Positions 8,747-15,603 of a stretch of 20,186 nucleotides of DNA are shown piece by piece. Each line of letters begins with the position of its first letter. The stretch's first letter is position 1. A model generated the notes under the pieces. The model saw nothing but the letters and a program-made list of their open reading frames with translations, made no database searches and was not told the DNA's origin. Origin of the DNA: an uncultured bacterium (GTDB lineage: Bacteria; Cloacimonadota; Cloacimonadia; Cloacimonadales; Cloacimonadaceae); NCBI GenBank assembly GCA_937960795.1, contig CALGPA010000029.1:1-20186 (forward strand), read 5' to 3'. A program made the position numbers and the translations under genes.

Positions 8747-8771
8747 AAAAAAACCCCGGTCAAAGCCGGGG
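8747..8771 (-). terminator. Rho-independent terminator for the small minus-strand gene at 8793-9044
   Basis: Read on the minus strand, a perfect CCCCGG/CCGGGG stem (8771-8766 with 8759-8754) and a 6-base loop are followed by seven consecutive T residues (8753-8747). It lies about 20 bases after the stop codon of the small zinc-ribbon-like gene and supports that frame being transcribed. Confidence 0.85.
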
Positions 8772-8792
8772 ATAATTCTAGCGGTAATTTGC

Positions 8793-9044
8793 TTATTTTA
8801 GCTCAGGGTATAGACATCCCTTGTGGAAGAATTTGAAGACCAGCTTATCTCTGTCGATCAGGACAGGGATGGCTTTATCTGATGCCACAAATTTGCCACA
8901 TCCAGAGCATTGCAATGTCTTGCGGGTGAATTGACATCTAACCTTGTGGATAAACAGTTTTTTGTTGCCTATGGCTAGATTCAGGTGTCGGATATGCTCT
9001 GCTTTGTCTTGCAGCTTCATGAATGTGTGCCACGTCAGATCCAT
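8793..9044 (-). CDS. Small zinc-ribbon-like protein of unknown function
   Basis: An 83-residue frame with a C-terminal pattern C46-x2-C49-G ... H74-x2-C77, which could bind one zinc ion; the N-terminal half is basic with no recognisable motif. I do not recognise the family. Support for a real gene comes from the strong intrinsic terminator just after its stop and the motif-like cysteine spacing. Against it, neither the ATG at 9044 nor the in-frame ATG at 9020 has a clear ribosome binding site. It lies on the same strand as another small zinc-ribbon protein (9315-9572), 270 bases upstream. Confidence 0.5.
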   Translation of the reverse strand: MDLTWHTFMKLQDKAEHIRHLNLAIGNKKLFIHKVRCQFTRKTLQCSGCGKFVASDKAIPVLIDRDKLVFKFFHKGCLYPELK

Positions 9045-9314
9045 CCCAGAGATCCATGAGATATCATGAAGATTTCATCCCCAAAACTGCGTGACTTTCC
9101 GCAGTCATCACGGTCAATTTACCAGAGCCGTAAGTCCTTGTCTTATCACCCCTTGCAGACTCGACCGGTGAGCGACCGGTGAGCAAGGCATGAGGATGGC
9201 ATATTTTTCAATGCTTTACGAGGCTGATTTTCTGCTGCTTCGGGCATATTATCGTGTCATTATCGGTTTTGTGATTGTGATCTAAGACCTATGATTTTGG
9301 ATGAACGCAGATTG
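9045..9314. other. Intergenic region between the two small zinc-ribbon genes
   Basis: No coding frame is convincing here. It contains a 6-bp inverted repeat (ACTGCG 9086-9091 with CGCAGT 9100-9105) and a perfect 11-bp tandem duplication (unit CGACCGGTGAG, 9162-9172 and 9173-9183). It probably carries the promoter of the downstream small gene, but I cannot assign one. Confidence 0.4.
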
Positions 9315-9572
9315 TTAGATTCTCACGGTTTTGATGCTGCCCTGATTTAGCTTCAAAGCGGGCTCACCGTGAATCATCATGATGATCCCGATATCTTTAC
9401 CACAGTTTGGGCATTGTGGACGGCTATGCGTTTCAGCTCCACTAAGCCCCACTTTGTCATCGGTCAGTCTTGAGATCAGAACCTTGATGAGGCGACCTTT
9501 GCCTGCTTTGAAGTATCTGAAGAGTAGAAATCCGCACTTGCAATCGATATCAATGATCTTCCCGGTTCGCAT
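9315..9572 (-). CDS. Small four-cysteine zinc-ribbon protein (conserved hypothetical)
   Basis: An 85-residue protein with two cysteine knuckles, C11-x-C13-G and C54-P-N-C57-G-K, giving a four-Cys zinc ribbon. Between them lies a basic F-K-A-G-K-G-R-L-I-K segment, and the end has the pattern I-H-G-x-P-A-L-K-L-N-Q-G. I recall similar short proteins annotated as hypothetical in several anaerobic bacteria; no function is known to me. The basic stretch next to a zinc ribbon would suit nucleic-acid or ribosome binding, but that is inference. The ATG at 9572 has a good ribosome binding site (AAAGGAG at 9586-9580, about 8 bases away). Confidence 0.75.
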   Translation of the reverse strand: MRTGKIIDIDCKCGFLLFRYFKAGKGRLIKVLISRLTDDKVGLSGAETHSRPQCPNCGKDIGIIMMIHGEPALKLNQGSIKTVRI

Positions 9573-9709
9573 CAGTATACTCCTTTAATTTGGTCGCGTT
9601 TTCATCAAGACAATGGATTGCTACTGCCATGGATCTGTCAAGATCTGTTTGGATGGTCTGCAATAGTCGAGATTCGCATTTTCAATAGTCATGATGTCCC
9701 AAACCCACA
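9573..9709. promoter_or_regulatory. Upstream region of the four-cysteine zinc-ribbon gene
   Basis: This stretch precedes the zinc-ribbon gene on the minus strand. A TTGACA-like -35 can be read at 9641-9636, but no good -10 lies 17 bases downstream of it. Apart from the ribosome binding site at 9586-9580 I see no firm element. Confidence 0.25.
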
Positions 9710-9752
9710 AAACTGGCAGGCCTTTTGATCAGATAGACGAAAAAGCCTGCCA
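9708..9752 (-). terminator. Probable intrinsic terminator for the membrane-protein gene
   Basis: On the minus strand an 8-bp stem (9752-9745 with 9721-9714), extended after one mismatch by four A-T pairs, is followed by AGTTTTG. It lies about 60 bases after the stop of the gene at 9815-10846. The T-run is short, so efficiency is uncertain. Confidence 0.6.
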
Positions 9753-9814
9753 TTATCACAAATAAACGCTAGATGTTCAGTAGCTAGTGGATCATAGGAT
9801 CACTTCTATCTCAT

Positions 9815-10846
9815 CTATGCAGCATGTTCAATCTCGTTGGCAATGTTCTTTTCAAACCAGGCATCATCTGCCTTGGCAAATGGAGTCAAGAAGCTGGTGC
9901 TATAGTTAAATAGAAAGTTTATCACGCCCAAAAGAGCGGTGAACAATCCTATCAAAAGAGCTATTATGACCATAAAGGCATACATACCAAGGCTATTGGT
10001 AAGCTCGGAGCTTCCATCACGTTCCCATGGTCCATCACCATACTTCACATAATGCTTTGTGGCTGCACTAGCAAAGAGTCCGGCAAACACACCGCCAAAG
10101 AATCCTCCACCACTAAATCGCTTAGCCGCGCGCTCTATCCCATATGTAGGGATTTTGCTTGCCAGGAAATACAGGATCAAGCCCAATACGTGGAATGCGA
10201 AGTAACCCCACAAACCACCCCAGGCGATCAATATTCCCAGAGCAGCACTACAGAAGATGATCAGCTTGGATCCTGCAAACACACGCTTTGTTCGCACCAG
10301 ATAGTGATCTGTGTGCGCTTGAACACTTTCGATGATCTCTTCATCTGTAGGGCAAAGTCTGGTATTGATATAATCCAATGCTTTCTTGATAAATCTTGCC
10401 TGATAGCCGCGGTTGATCATTACTCTCTCATCGCCCTCATCATCCACAAATCTATCCAGTTTGGATTCGATTTTCTTGATTACTAGGGAGCTGCGATGAT
10501 TGCGTTCTTCTACGCTCATATCTCCAAAAGGCTGAGTGCCTGAGCTTTCTGTGATGGGTGTTTTGATTACTTCGTTTAGATTTGTGTAGATTACAATAGG
10601 AAGGATAAGAAGGGTTCCACCCAAATAGCCAATCATGACCAGCAAAGTAAACCAATCAATGCTTCTCTTACCATTCTCTTCGCTGTCAGCACTAACCTCT
10701 TCACTGCCAGCAACAACTTCTTCACTGCCAGCAATAACCTCTTCACTGCCAGTATTATCCGTAGCAAACATAGAAACTGAAACAGCCAGAATCAACACCA
10801 CCAGGATGAAGGCTCTGAGATATGTCCCATACTTCACGGATTCCAT
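9815..10846 (-). CDS. Multi-pass membrane protein with Gly-Ser-Glu-Glu-Val repeats, unknown function
   Basis: A 343-residue protein I do not recognise. Residues 10-29 form a signal peptide or anchor. Residues 33-56 hold three copies of a 7-residue unit GSEEV(I/V/S)A and a diverged fourth, giving an acidic linker. A membrane helix follows at about 66-87, then a soluble, charged stretch (about 95-190), then further helices at about 192-209, 211-230, 246-262 (Gly/Ala-rich) and 288-312. The C-terminus is amphipathic with several acidic residues. The ribosome binding site AGAGGT lies six to seven bases before the ATG. It is monocistronic, with its own terminator, and the neighbours give no functional clue. 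Confidence 0.75.
   Translation of the reverse strand: MESVKYGTYLRAFILVVLILAVSVSMFATDNTGSEEVIAGSEEVVAGSEEVSADSEENGKRSIDWFTLLVMIGYLGGTLLILPIVIYTNLNEVIKTPITESSGTQPFGDMSVEERNHRSSLVIKKIESKLDRFVDDEGDERVMINRGYQARFIKKALDYINTRLCPTDEEIIESVQAHTDHYLVRTKRVFAGSKLIIFCSAALGILIAWGGLWGYFAFHVLGLILYFLASKIPTYGIERAAKRFSGGGFFGGVFAGLFASAATKHYVKYGDGPWERDGSSELTNSLGMYAFMVIIALLIGLFTALLGVINFLFNYSTSFLTPFAKADDAWFEKNIANEIEHAA
10696..10752 (-). repeat. 21-bp tandem repeat encoding GSEEV(I/V)A units
   Basis: Units at 10696-10716, 10717-10737 and a partial third at 10738-10752 are nearly identical; a diverged copy precedes them. The period of 21 bp keeps the frame and adds seven residues per copy, so copy number could vary between strains without breaking the protein. 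Confidence 0.8.
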
Positions 10847-10860
10847 AATTTACCTCTTTT

Positions 10861-11338
10861 TTATTATTTCTGCGCATTGGGTTTCTGCACAGAGTATCTA
10901 TATGTGGGAATTTATTTTATGGATATGTTACCAAGATTGAACCCTAATTAGTTTTAGTCAAGAAAAATGTTGTTACATGAATACTTGTCACGCTATCGTG
11001 ATGAATGTTTTGCACACTCAGATTCACTTTCAGTGACTTGTATTCTATCCCTAGCCAAAGTACTATACTTTCCTGAAGATAAGCTTTTTTGAGAATTGAA
11101 TGTTCCCCGATTTTTGCGTGACGATATAGACTCCTCAGCGCATGAGCGTCCATTGTTATCACGCCCATCCCACGCAATTGACCCGCCGCCGGATTGGACG
11201 CCATGTGTCCATACTTTCTGTCCAAGGCTATTCCTTATGAAGAAAATGAGCTTCCACTTCTTTTAAAATTTGGCAATCTCAAGTCTTAATACACCTAAAA
11301 GGCTTGACACATTGCAGCCATAAAAAAGCTTAGATTCA
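10861..11338. other. Long intergenic region with no confident gene
   Basis: Nearly 480 bases lie between the divergent membrane-protein and ThiI-like genes. A 93-codon minus-strand frame (11225-10944) opens with TTG after AAGGA, but its composition shows no motif, and I do not call it a gene; it could be a decayed or lineage-specific frame. There is a small perfect hairpin, TCACG-CTAT-CGTGA, at 10988-11001. The last 40 bases probably contain the promoter of the plus-strand operon. Confidence 0.4.
11304..11336 (+). promoter_or_regulatory. Candidate promoter of the ThiI-like/MBL/guaA operon
   Basis: A perfect TTGACA (11304-11309) is followed by the best -10 match, TAGATT (11331-11336), but the 21-base spacer is longer than the usual 16-18. 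The start codons follow almost at once (11339 and 11342) and no ribosome binding site is present, so a leaderless transcript is possible. Confidence 0.3.
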
Positions 11339-12343
11339 ATGATGACAAAAGACAAATCCTCACATGCAGCTATAGCTCTATTTTCCGGAGGCTTAGATAG
11401 CCTTTTGGCGGTAAAATGGATGCAAAAAGCCGGATACACCATCCATTCGGTGTACTTTCTCACGCCCTATATGCCATCTGCCAGAGCCCTGGAATCAGCG
11501 GCTGCAAATGGAATCGACCTCATCGTCAGAGACATCTCAGAAGAACACCTTGAGATGATGAAAAATCCCACTAGTGGATTTGGCAAACAGATCAATCCCT
11601 GCATTGATTGCCATGCTCTGATGTTTCGGATTGCCGGAGATATGATGCCCGAGATCGGGGCCGACTTCCTGATCTCCGGTGAAGTCTTGGGACAAAGACC
11701 CATGAGCCAACGGCGAGACGCTATGAACCGAGTAGGACGTCTCAGCGGATATCGTGATCTTTTGATTCGCCCATTATCGCAGAAGCTCCTGCGTGACACG
11801 ACCCCGATCCGAGAAGGCTGGGTGAATATTGATGATATGTTGGACATCTCAGGGCGAGGACGATATCGGCAGTTGGAACTGGCAGAAGAGCTTGGCATCA
11901 AAGATTTTCCCACTCCCGCGGGAGGCTGTCTGCTAACGGACAAGAATTACACAATCCGCCTGCGTGACCTCATGGAAAAGGATCAAATGGATGCCCAAAA
12001 TCTAGAGCTTCTGAAGTTTGGTAGGCATTTTCGGCTAGACGACTCCAGCAAACTGATCATCGGCAGAGATGAGCGGGAGAACTCTATCCTTGATGGCAAT
12101 TCACAGGGCTTGATCAAGCTCAAGGCGCGGGACTATACCGGCCCACTGGGATTGATCACCAATGATTCCCCTTCGTCCAAAATACTGTCTATGGCTCTTG
12201 ATTTCTTTTGGTTTTATCACAGTAAAGCCCCGGCTTCGGGAATCGTGCAGATCACCATGCCGGACGGCAGCACTAAAGAACAGCTTGCAAATAAAGCAGA
12301 TGCAGAGACCATGATTGGTCTTAGGCTATCACAAGATAATTAG
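11339..12343 (+). CDS. ThiI-like PP-loop ATPase with C-terminal NFACT-R-like domain
   Basis: A 334-residue protein with the PP-loop SGGLDS (16-21), which adenylates a base or carboxylate with ATP. It also has C88-x2-C91, a third conserved-looking cysteine at C197 (PAGGCLL), and the SGEVLGQRPMSQ segment (113-124). These resemble the thiolation domain of ThiI-type tRNA 4-thiouridine synthases, but the THUMP and rhodanese domains of E. coli ThiI are absent. Residues from about 220 (LKFGRHFRL ... KLIIGRDERENS) look like the small RNA-binding NFACT-R-type domain reported beside ThiI-like domains. tRNA sulfur modification is therefore the likely role, with the three cysteines possibly holding an Fe-S cluster or persulfide; the target base is inference. 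The start is ATG 11339 or 11342, without a ribosome binding site. The gene is 10 bases upstream of the MBL-fold gene. Confidence 0.85.
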   Translation: MMTKDKSSHAAIALFSGGLDSLLAVKWMQKAGYTIHSVYFLTPYMPSARALESAAANGIDLIVRDISEEHLEMMKNPTSGFGKQINPCIDCHALMFRIAGDMMPEIGADFLISGEVLGQRPMSQRRDAMNRVGRLSGYRDLLIRPLSQKLLRDTTPIREGWVNIDDMLDISGRGRYRQLELAEELGIKDFPTPAGGCLLTDKNYTIRLRDLMEKDQMDAQNLELLKFGRHFRLDDSSKLIIGRDERENSILDGNSQGLIKLKARDYTGPLGLITNDSPSSKILSMALDFFWFYHSKAPASGIVQITMPDGSTKEQLANKADAETMIGLRLSQDN

Positions 12344-12353
12344 AGGGAAGAAC

Positions 12354-12983
12354 ATGCTCAGAATCGAATCTTTCAATCTCCTGCCGTCTTTTATGACAAA
12401 CACTTGGCTATTGTGGAATGATGTGACTCATGACGCAATTCTGATCGATCCCGCAGCTCCCAATCAAGAGCTCATCGATATCATTAAAGAAAGAAATCTC
12501 AAGATAACAGCCATTGTCAATACGCACGGGCATGGAGATCATATTGGCGGGAATCCCTTTTTTAAGGCTGCCTTCGACTGCCCGATCATGATCCATGAGG
12601 ATGACGCTAAGATGCTGATTGACAACAAGAAAAATCTCAGTGAATTCATGGGCACACCTCTTCCCGGCTATCCCGCCGATAGGCTGCTTAAAGACGACGA
12701 CATCATCATGATGGGAGAAAATAAAATCCGAGTGATCCACACGCCGGGACACACTCCCGGAGGTATCTGCCTATTGGTGGACAAGCTCTTGATCTCTGGC
12801 GATACACTGTTTGAGATGAGCATCGGTCGCACAGACTTCCCCGGTGGAAGTCACCAGAAGATCATCGATTCCATCAGAGATAAACTCTTTGTATTGCCTG
12901 AAGATACGGTCGTCTTCCCGGGACATGGACCTCGGACATCCATCGGCATGGAAACTCAAAATAACCCTTTCTTAAGAGGATAA
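12354..12983 (+). CDS. Metallo-beta-lactamase-fold hydrolase, glyoxalase II-like
   Basis: A 209-residue single-domain MBL-fold protein. The metal-binding motif is H58-x-H60-x-D62-H63 (THGHGDHIGG), with H133 (TPGHTPGG), D150 (SGDTLF) and H191 (PGHGP) completing a two-metal site. The short type without the C-terminal helical domain of true glyoxalase II is usually annotated as an MBL-fold hydrolase or hydroxyacylglutathione hydrolase-like; the real substrate is unknown and is probably a thioester if it follows the family. A longer frame from 12315 exists, but GAGGG at 12344-12348 precedes the ATG at 12354 at the right distance. It is the middle gene of a plus-strand operon, 10 bases after the ThiI-like gene and 3 bases before guaA. 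Confidence 0.9.
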   Translation: MLRIESFNLLPSFMTNTWLLWNDVTHDAILIDPAAPNQELIDIIKERNLKITAIVNTHGHGDHIGGNPFFKAAFDCPIMIHEDDAKMLIDNKKNLSEFMGTPLPGYPADRLLKDDDIIMMGENKIRVIHTPGHTPGGICLLVDKLLISGDTLFEMSIGRTDFPGGSHQKIIDSIRDKLFVLPEDTVVFPGHGPRTSIGMETQNNPFLRG

Positions 12984-12986
12984 GAA

Positions 12987-14522
12987 ATGCACGACACAGT
13001 CTTGATACTAGATTTTGGCTCACAATACACTCAGCTCATCGCTCGCAGAATCCGTGAATCCGGTGTCTATAGCGAGATTCATCCCTTTAACTACCCGATA
13101 GAGAAGATCCGGGAAATGCAGCCCAAAGCCCTCGTGCTCTCGGGAAGCCCGTTTTCGATCGGACACAGCAATGCCCCCAAGCCGCATCCCGGCATATGGG
13201 ATTTGGATATCCCCATCTTGGGTGTCTGCTATGGAATGCAGCTGGTCGCGGAACACTTCGACGCAGAAGTGGCAGCCGCGGAAAAACGGGAATATGGCAA
13301 AGCTGATATCATGATCAGAGTCGATGATCCTATCTTTGAGAACATACAGGACGGCTCCCAGGTCTGGATGAGCCATGCCGATAAGGTGCGAGACCTATCA
13401 CCCTGCCTCAAGATTCTTGCTGCTACACAGAATTCGGATCATGCAGCCTTTAGACATCAAACGCAACCGATCTATGCCTTGCAGTTTCATCCGGAAGTGC
13501 ATCACAGCCTTTGTGGCAAACAGATCTTAGCGAATTTTCTCTTTAACATTGCCCGGCTTAATCCGGATTGGAGCCCGGGATCTTTCGTGCAAGAAAGCAT
13601 TGCGCAGATCCGGAATGTAGTTGGCAAAGATAGAGTGATCCTAGGCCTCAGCGGAGGAGTGGATTCTTCTGTGGCAGCGGCACTTTTGCATCAAGCCATT
13701 GGTAATCAGCTCATCCCAATCTTTGTGGACACCGGGATGATGCGCCATGAAGAAGGACGACGCGTGCGCGAAATGTTCCGTGCTTACCCATCTTTAGAGA
13801 TTGATTATGTGGATGCCTCAGAGATGTTTCTCTCACGCATGGAAGGCGTCAGCGATCCCGAACAGAAGCGCAAGATCATCGGCAAAACCTTCATTGAAGT
13901 CTTTGAGAATGAAGCCGCTAAATATCCTGATGCGAGCTTTCTGGCACAAGGCACTTTATACCCGGATGTGATTGAGAGCGTGTCTTTTGCCGGACCATCA
14001 GTGACGATAAAGAGCCATCACAATGTCGGTGGTCTGCCCGAAAAGATGAAGATGAAGCTGATCGAACCATTACGCGAGCTCTTCAAAGACGAAGTTCGCA
14101 AAGTGGGCATCACGCTGAATCTTCCTGAGGAATTGGTCTATCGTCATCCCTTCCCGGGACCCGGGCTGGCGGTGAGAATCCTTGGAGCGGTCGACAAAGA
14201 CAAAGTGAGCCTCTTGCAAAAAGCGGATGAGATCTTCATTAGCGAGCTCAGGAAGTGGAATCTGTATCATGAAACATGGCAGGCATTTGCCGTGCTGCTT
14301 CCGATCCAAAGCGTCGGAGTCATGGGAGATGAACGCACCTATGAACAAGTCTGTGCTTTGCGGGCGGTAAATAGCGTTGATGGCATGACGGCGGAGGTCA
14401 CAAAGTTTCCCTTTGATTTCCTACAGAACGTCTCAAATCGCATCTGCAACGAAGGCAAGGGAATCTCCAGCGTCGTCTATGACATATCGTCCAAGCCACC
14501 CGCCACGATCGAATGGGAGTAG
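12987..14522 (+). CDS. guaA: GMP synthase (glutamine-hydrolysing)
   Basis: Converts XMP to GMP with ATP and glutamine in purine synthesis. The 511-residue protein has the class I glutamine amidotransferase domain first, with nucleophile C81 (GVCYGMQ) and H168/E170 (FHPEVHH), then the ATP pyrophosphatase domain with the PP-loop SGGVDS (222-227), and the dimerisation domain containing HPFPGPGLAVRILG and the conserved end ISSKPPATIEWE. Length and order match the family. An AAGAGGA site lies six to seven bases before the ATG and overlaps the end of the MBL-fold gene. The gene ends four bases from the convergent mnmA, with no recognisable terminator between them. Confidence 0.98.
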   Translation: MHDTVLILDFGSQYTQLIARRIRESGVYSEIHPFNYPIEKIREMQPKALVLSGSPFSIGHSNAPKPHPGIWDLDIPILGVCYGMQLVAEHFDAEVAAAEKREYGKADIMIRVDDPIFENIQDGSQVWMSHADKVRDLSPCLKILAATQNSDHAAFRHQTQPIYALQFHPEVHHSLCGKQILANFLFNIARLNPDWSPGSFVQESIAQIRNVVGKDRVILGLSGGVDSSVAAALLHQAIGNQLIPIFVDTGMMRHEEGRRVREMFRAYPSLEIDYVDASEMFLSRMEGVSDPEQKRKIIGKTFIEVFENEAAKYPDASFLAQGTLYPDVIESVSFAGPSVTIKSHHNVGGLPEKMKMKLIEPLRELFKDEVRKVGITLNLPEELVYRHPFPGPGLAVRILGAVDKDKVSLLQKADEIFISELRKWNLYHETWQAFAVLLPIQSVGVMGDERTYEQVCALRAVNSVDGMTAEVTKFPFDFLQNVSNRICNEGKGISSVVYDISSKPPATIEWE

Positions 14523-14526
14523 TGCA

Positions 14527-15603
14527 TCACACGATAAAGCCGGCTCCCAAGACCAAGTCATCATGATAGAAAGCGATCACTTGTCCGGGTGTGATGGCTG
14601 AGATGGGCTTTCTGAACTTGACGTAATAAGAGCAGTCTCCCATCTTCTGGATTGTGCAGGGATTTGGATTGCCGGCAAGACGAATCTTGGCTGTGCAATC
14701 AAGAGTGGATTCAGGCTCTGATATGGATATCCAGTTAAGCCCCACAGCCCACAGAGAATCGCTATAGAGAGCAGATTCAGGACCGATGATCACCCGATTG
14801 GTCTTCTCGTCCAGACCAATGACATATTGTGCTTCAGAAAATCCGGCAAGCCCGAGACCTTTCCTCTGCCCTATCGTATAGTGAATCAGCCCCCGATGAC
14901 GACCAAGGACCTTCAGGTCTTGATCAACGAAGTCTCCCGGCTCGATAGAGTAATCAGCGAAAAGAGAGCTATTGTCGTTGCTTTCCAAGAAGTCCTGGCT
15001 TTCCTTCTTTTTCACCAGATAGTCATAGCCCTTGGATTGGGCAAACTGCCTGATCTGAGATTTCTTCATCCCGCCTAAAGGGAAAAGAGTCTGAGCCAGT
15101 TGCTCTTGAGACAGCATGGACAGGAAATAGGATTGATCTTTAGAGGAGTCCACTGCCTTCCTAAGAAGCCAACGAGAACTAGCCTCATCATGGCTGATCT
15201 GGGCATAATGTCCGGTGGCAAAGCGATCAAAATCGACTCCCAAAGCCCTGGCCTTTTGGAGCATCGCCCCAAACTTGATGTGCCGATTGCATATCACACA
15301 GGGATTTGGCGTCTTGCCAGCTATATATGTCCGCACGTAATAATCAAGGACGGTCTCGGCAAACTCCATCTCCAGATCGATGATATGATGCTCAATGCCC
15401 AGCTCTTTTGCCAGTTTCACCGCGGATGCTACCGCTTGTGGCTCGGAAGGACCGAAGCATCCACGCTTGTCGGAGCATGTCACCTTGCTGGATGGGCTCC
15501 ACTTTGCCATAGTCACGCCTATGACTTCATGTCCTTGTTCCAATAGCATCAACGCACACATTGTGCTGTCGACGCCTCCGCTCATTCCTAAGACGATCTT
15601 CAT
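14527..15603 (-). CDS. mnmA: tRNA-specific 2-thiouridylase, variant lacking the canonical second catalytic cysteine
   Basis: MnmA installs 2-thiouridine at U34 of tRNAs for Lys, Glu and Gln. The 358-residue protein has the PP-loop GMSGGVDST (6-14), GHYA (131-134), KDQSYFL (155-161) and the GQRKGLGL segment (245-252), all diagnostic. The first catalytic region reads NPCVICN, so C105 is present and C102 makes a C-x2-C. The second catalytic cysteine (C199 in E. coli, in the context SQD/TG-I-C-F) is missing: the segment here is KKKESQDFLES, with Leu206 at that place. Further cysteines lie at C16, C43 and C49 (GCFGP). This may be an Fe-S-dependent or otherwise rearranged subfamily. GAGGT precedes the ATG by six to seven bases, and the start overlaps the upstream gene's stop by four bases. 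Confidence 0.92.
   Translation of the reverse strand: MKIVLGMSGGVDSTMCALMLLEQGHEVIGVTMAKWSPSSKVTCSDKRGCFGPSEPQAVASAVKLAKELGIEHHIIDLEMEFAETVLDYYVRTYIAGKTPNPCVICNRHIKFGAMLQKARALGVDFDRFATGHYAQISHDEASSRWLLRKAVDSSKDQSYFLSMLSQEQLAQTLFPLGGMKKSQIRQFAQSKGYDYLVKKKESQDFLESNDNSSLFADYSIEPGDFVDQDLKVLGRHRGLIHYTIGQRKGLGLAGFSEAQYVIGLDEKTNRVIIGPESALYSDSLWAVGLNWISISEPESTLDCTAKIRLAGNPNPCTIQKMGDCSYYVKFRKPISAITPGQVIAFYHDDLVLGAGFIV

Noticed and set aside
9162..9184. 11-bp tandem duplication considered as a short CRISPR or iteron fragment
   Set aside because: Only two direct copies without spacers; too short and too few for CRISPR, and no replication gene is nearby.
10944..11225. 93-codon minus-strand frame with a TTG start
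   Set aside because: It has an AAGGA-like site but no recognisable motif, an uncommon start codon and no supporting context; described only as part of the intergenic region.
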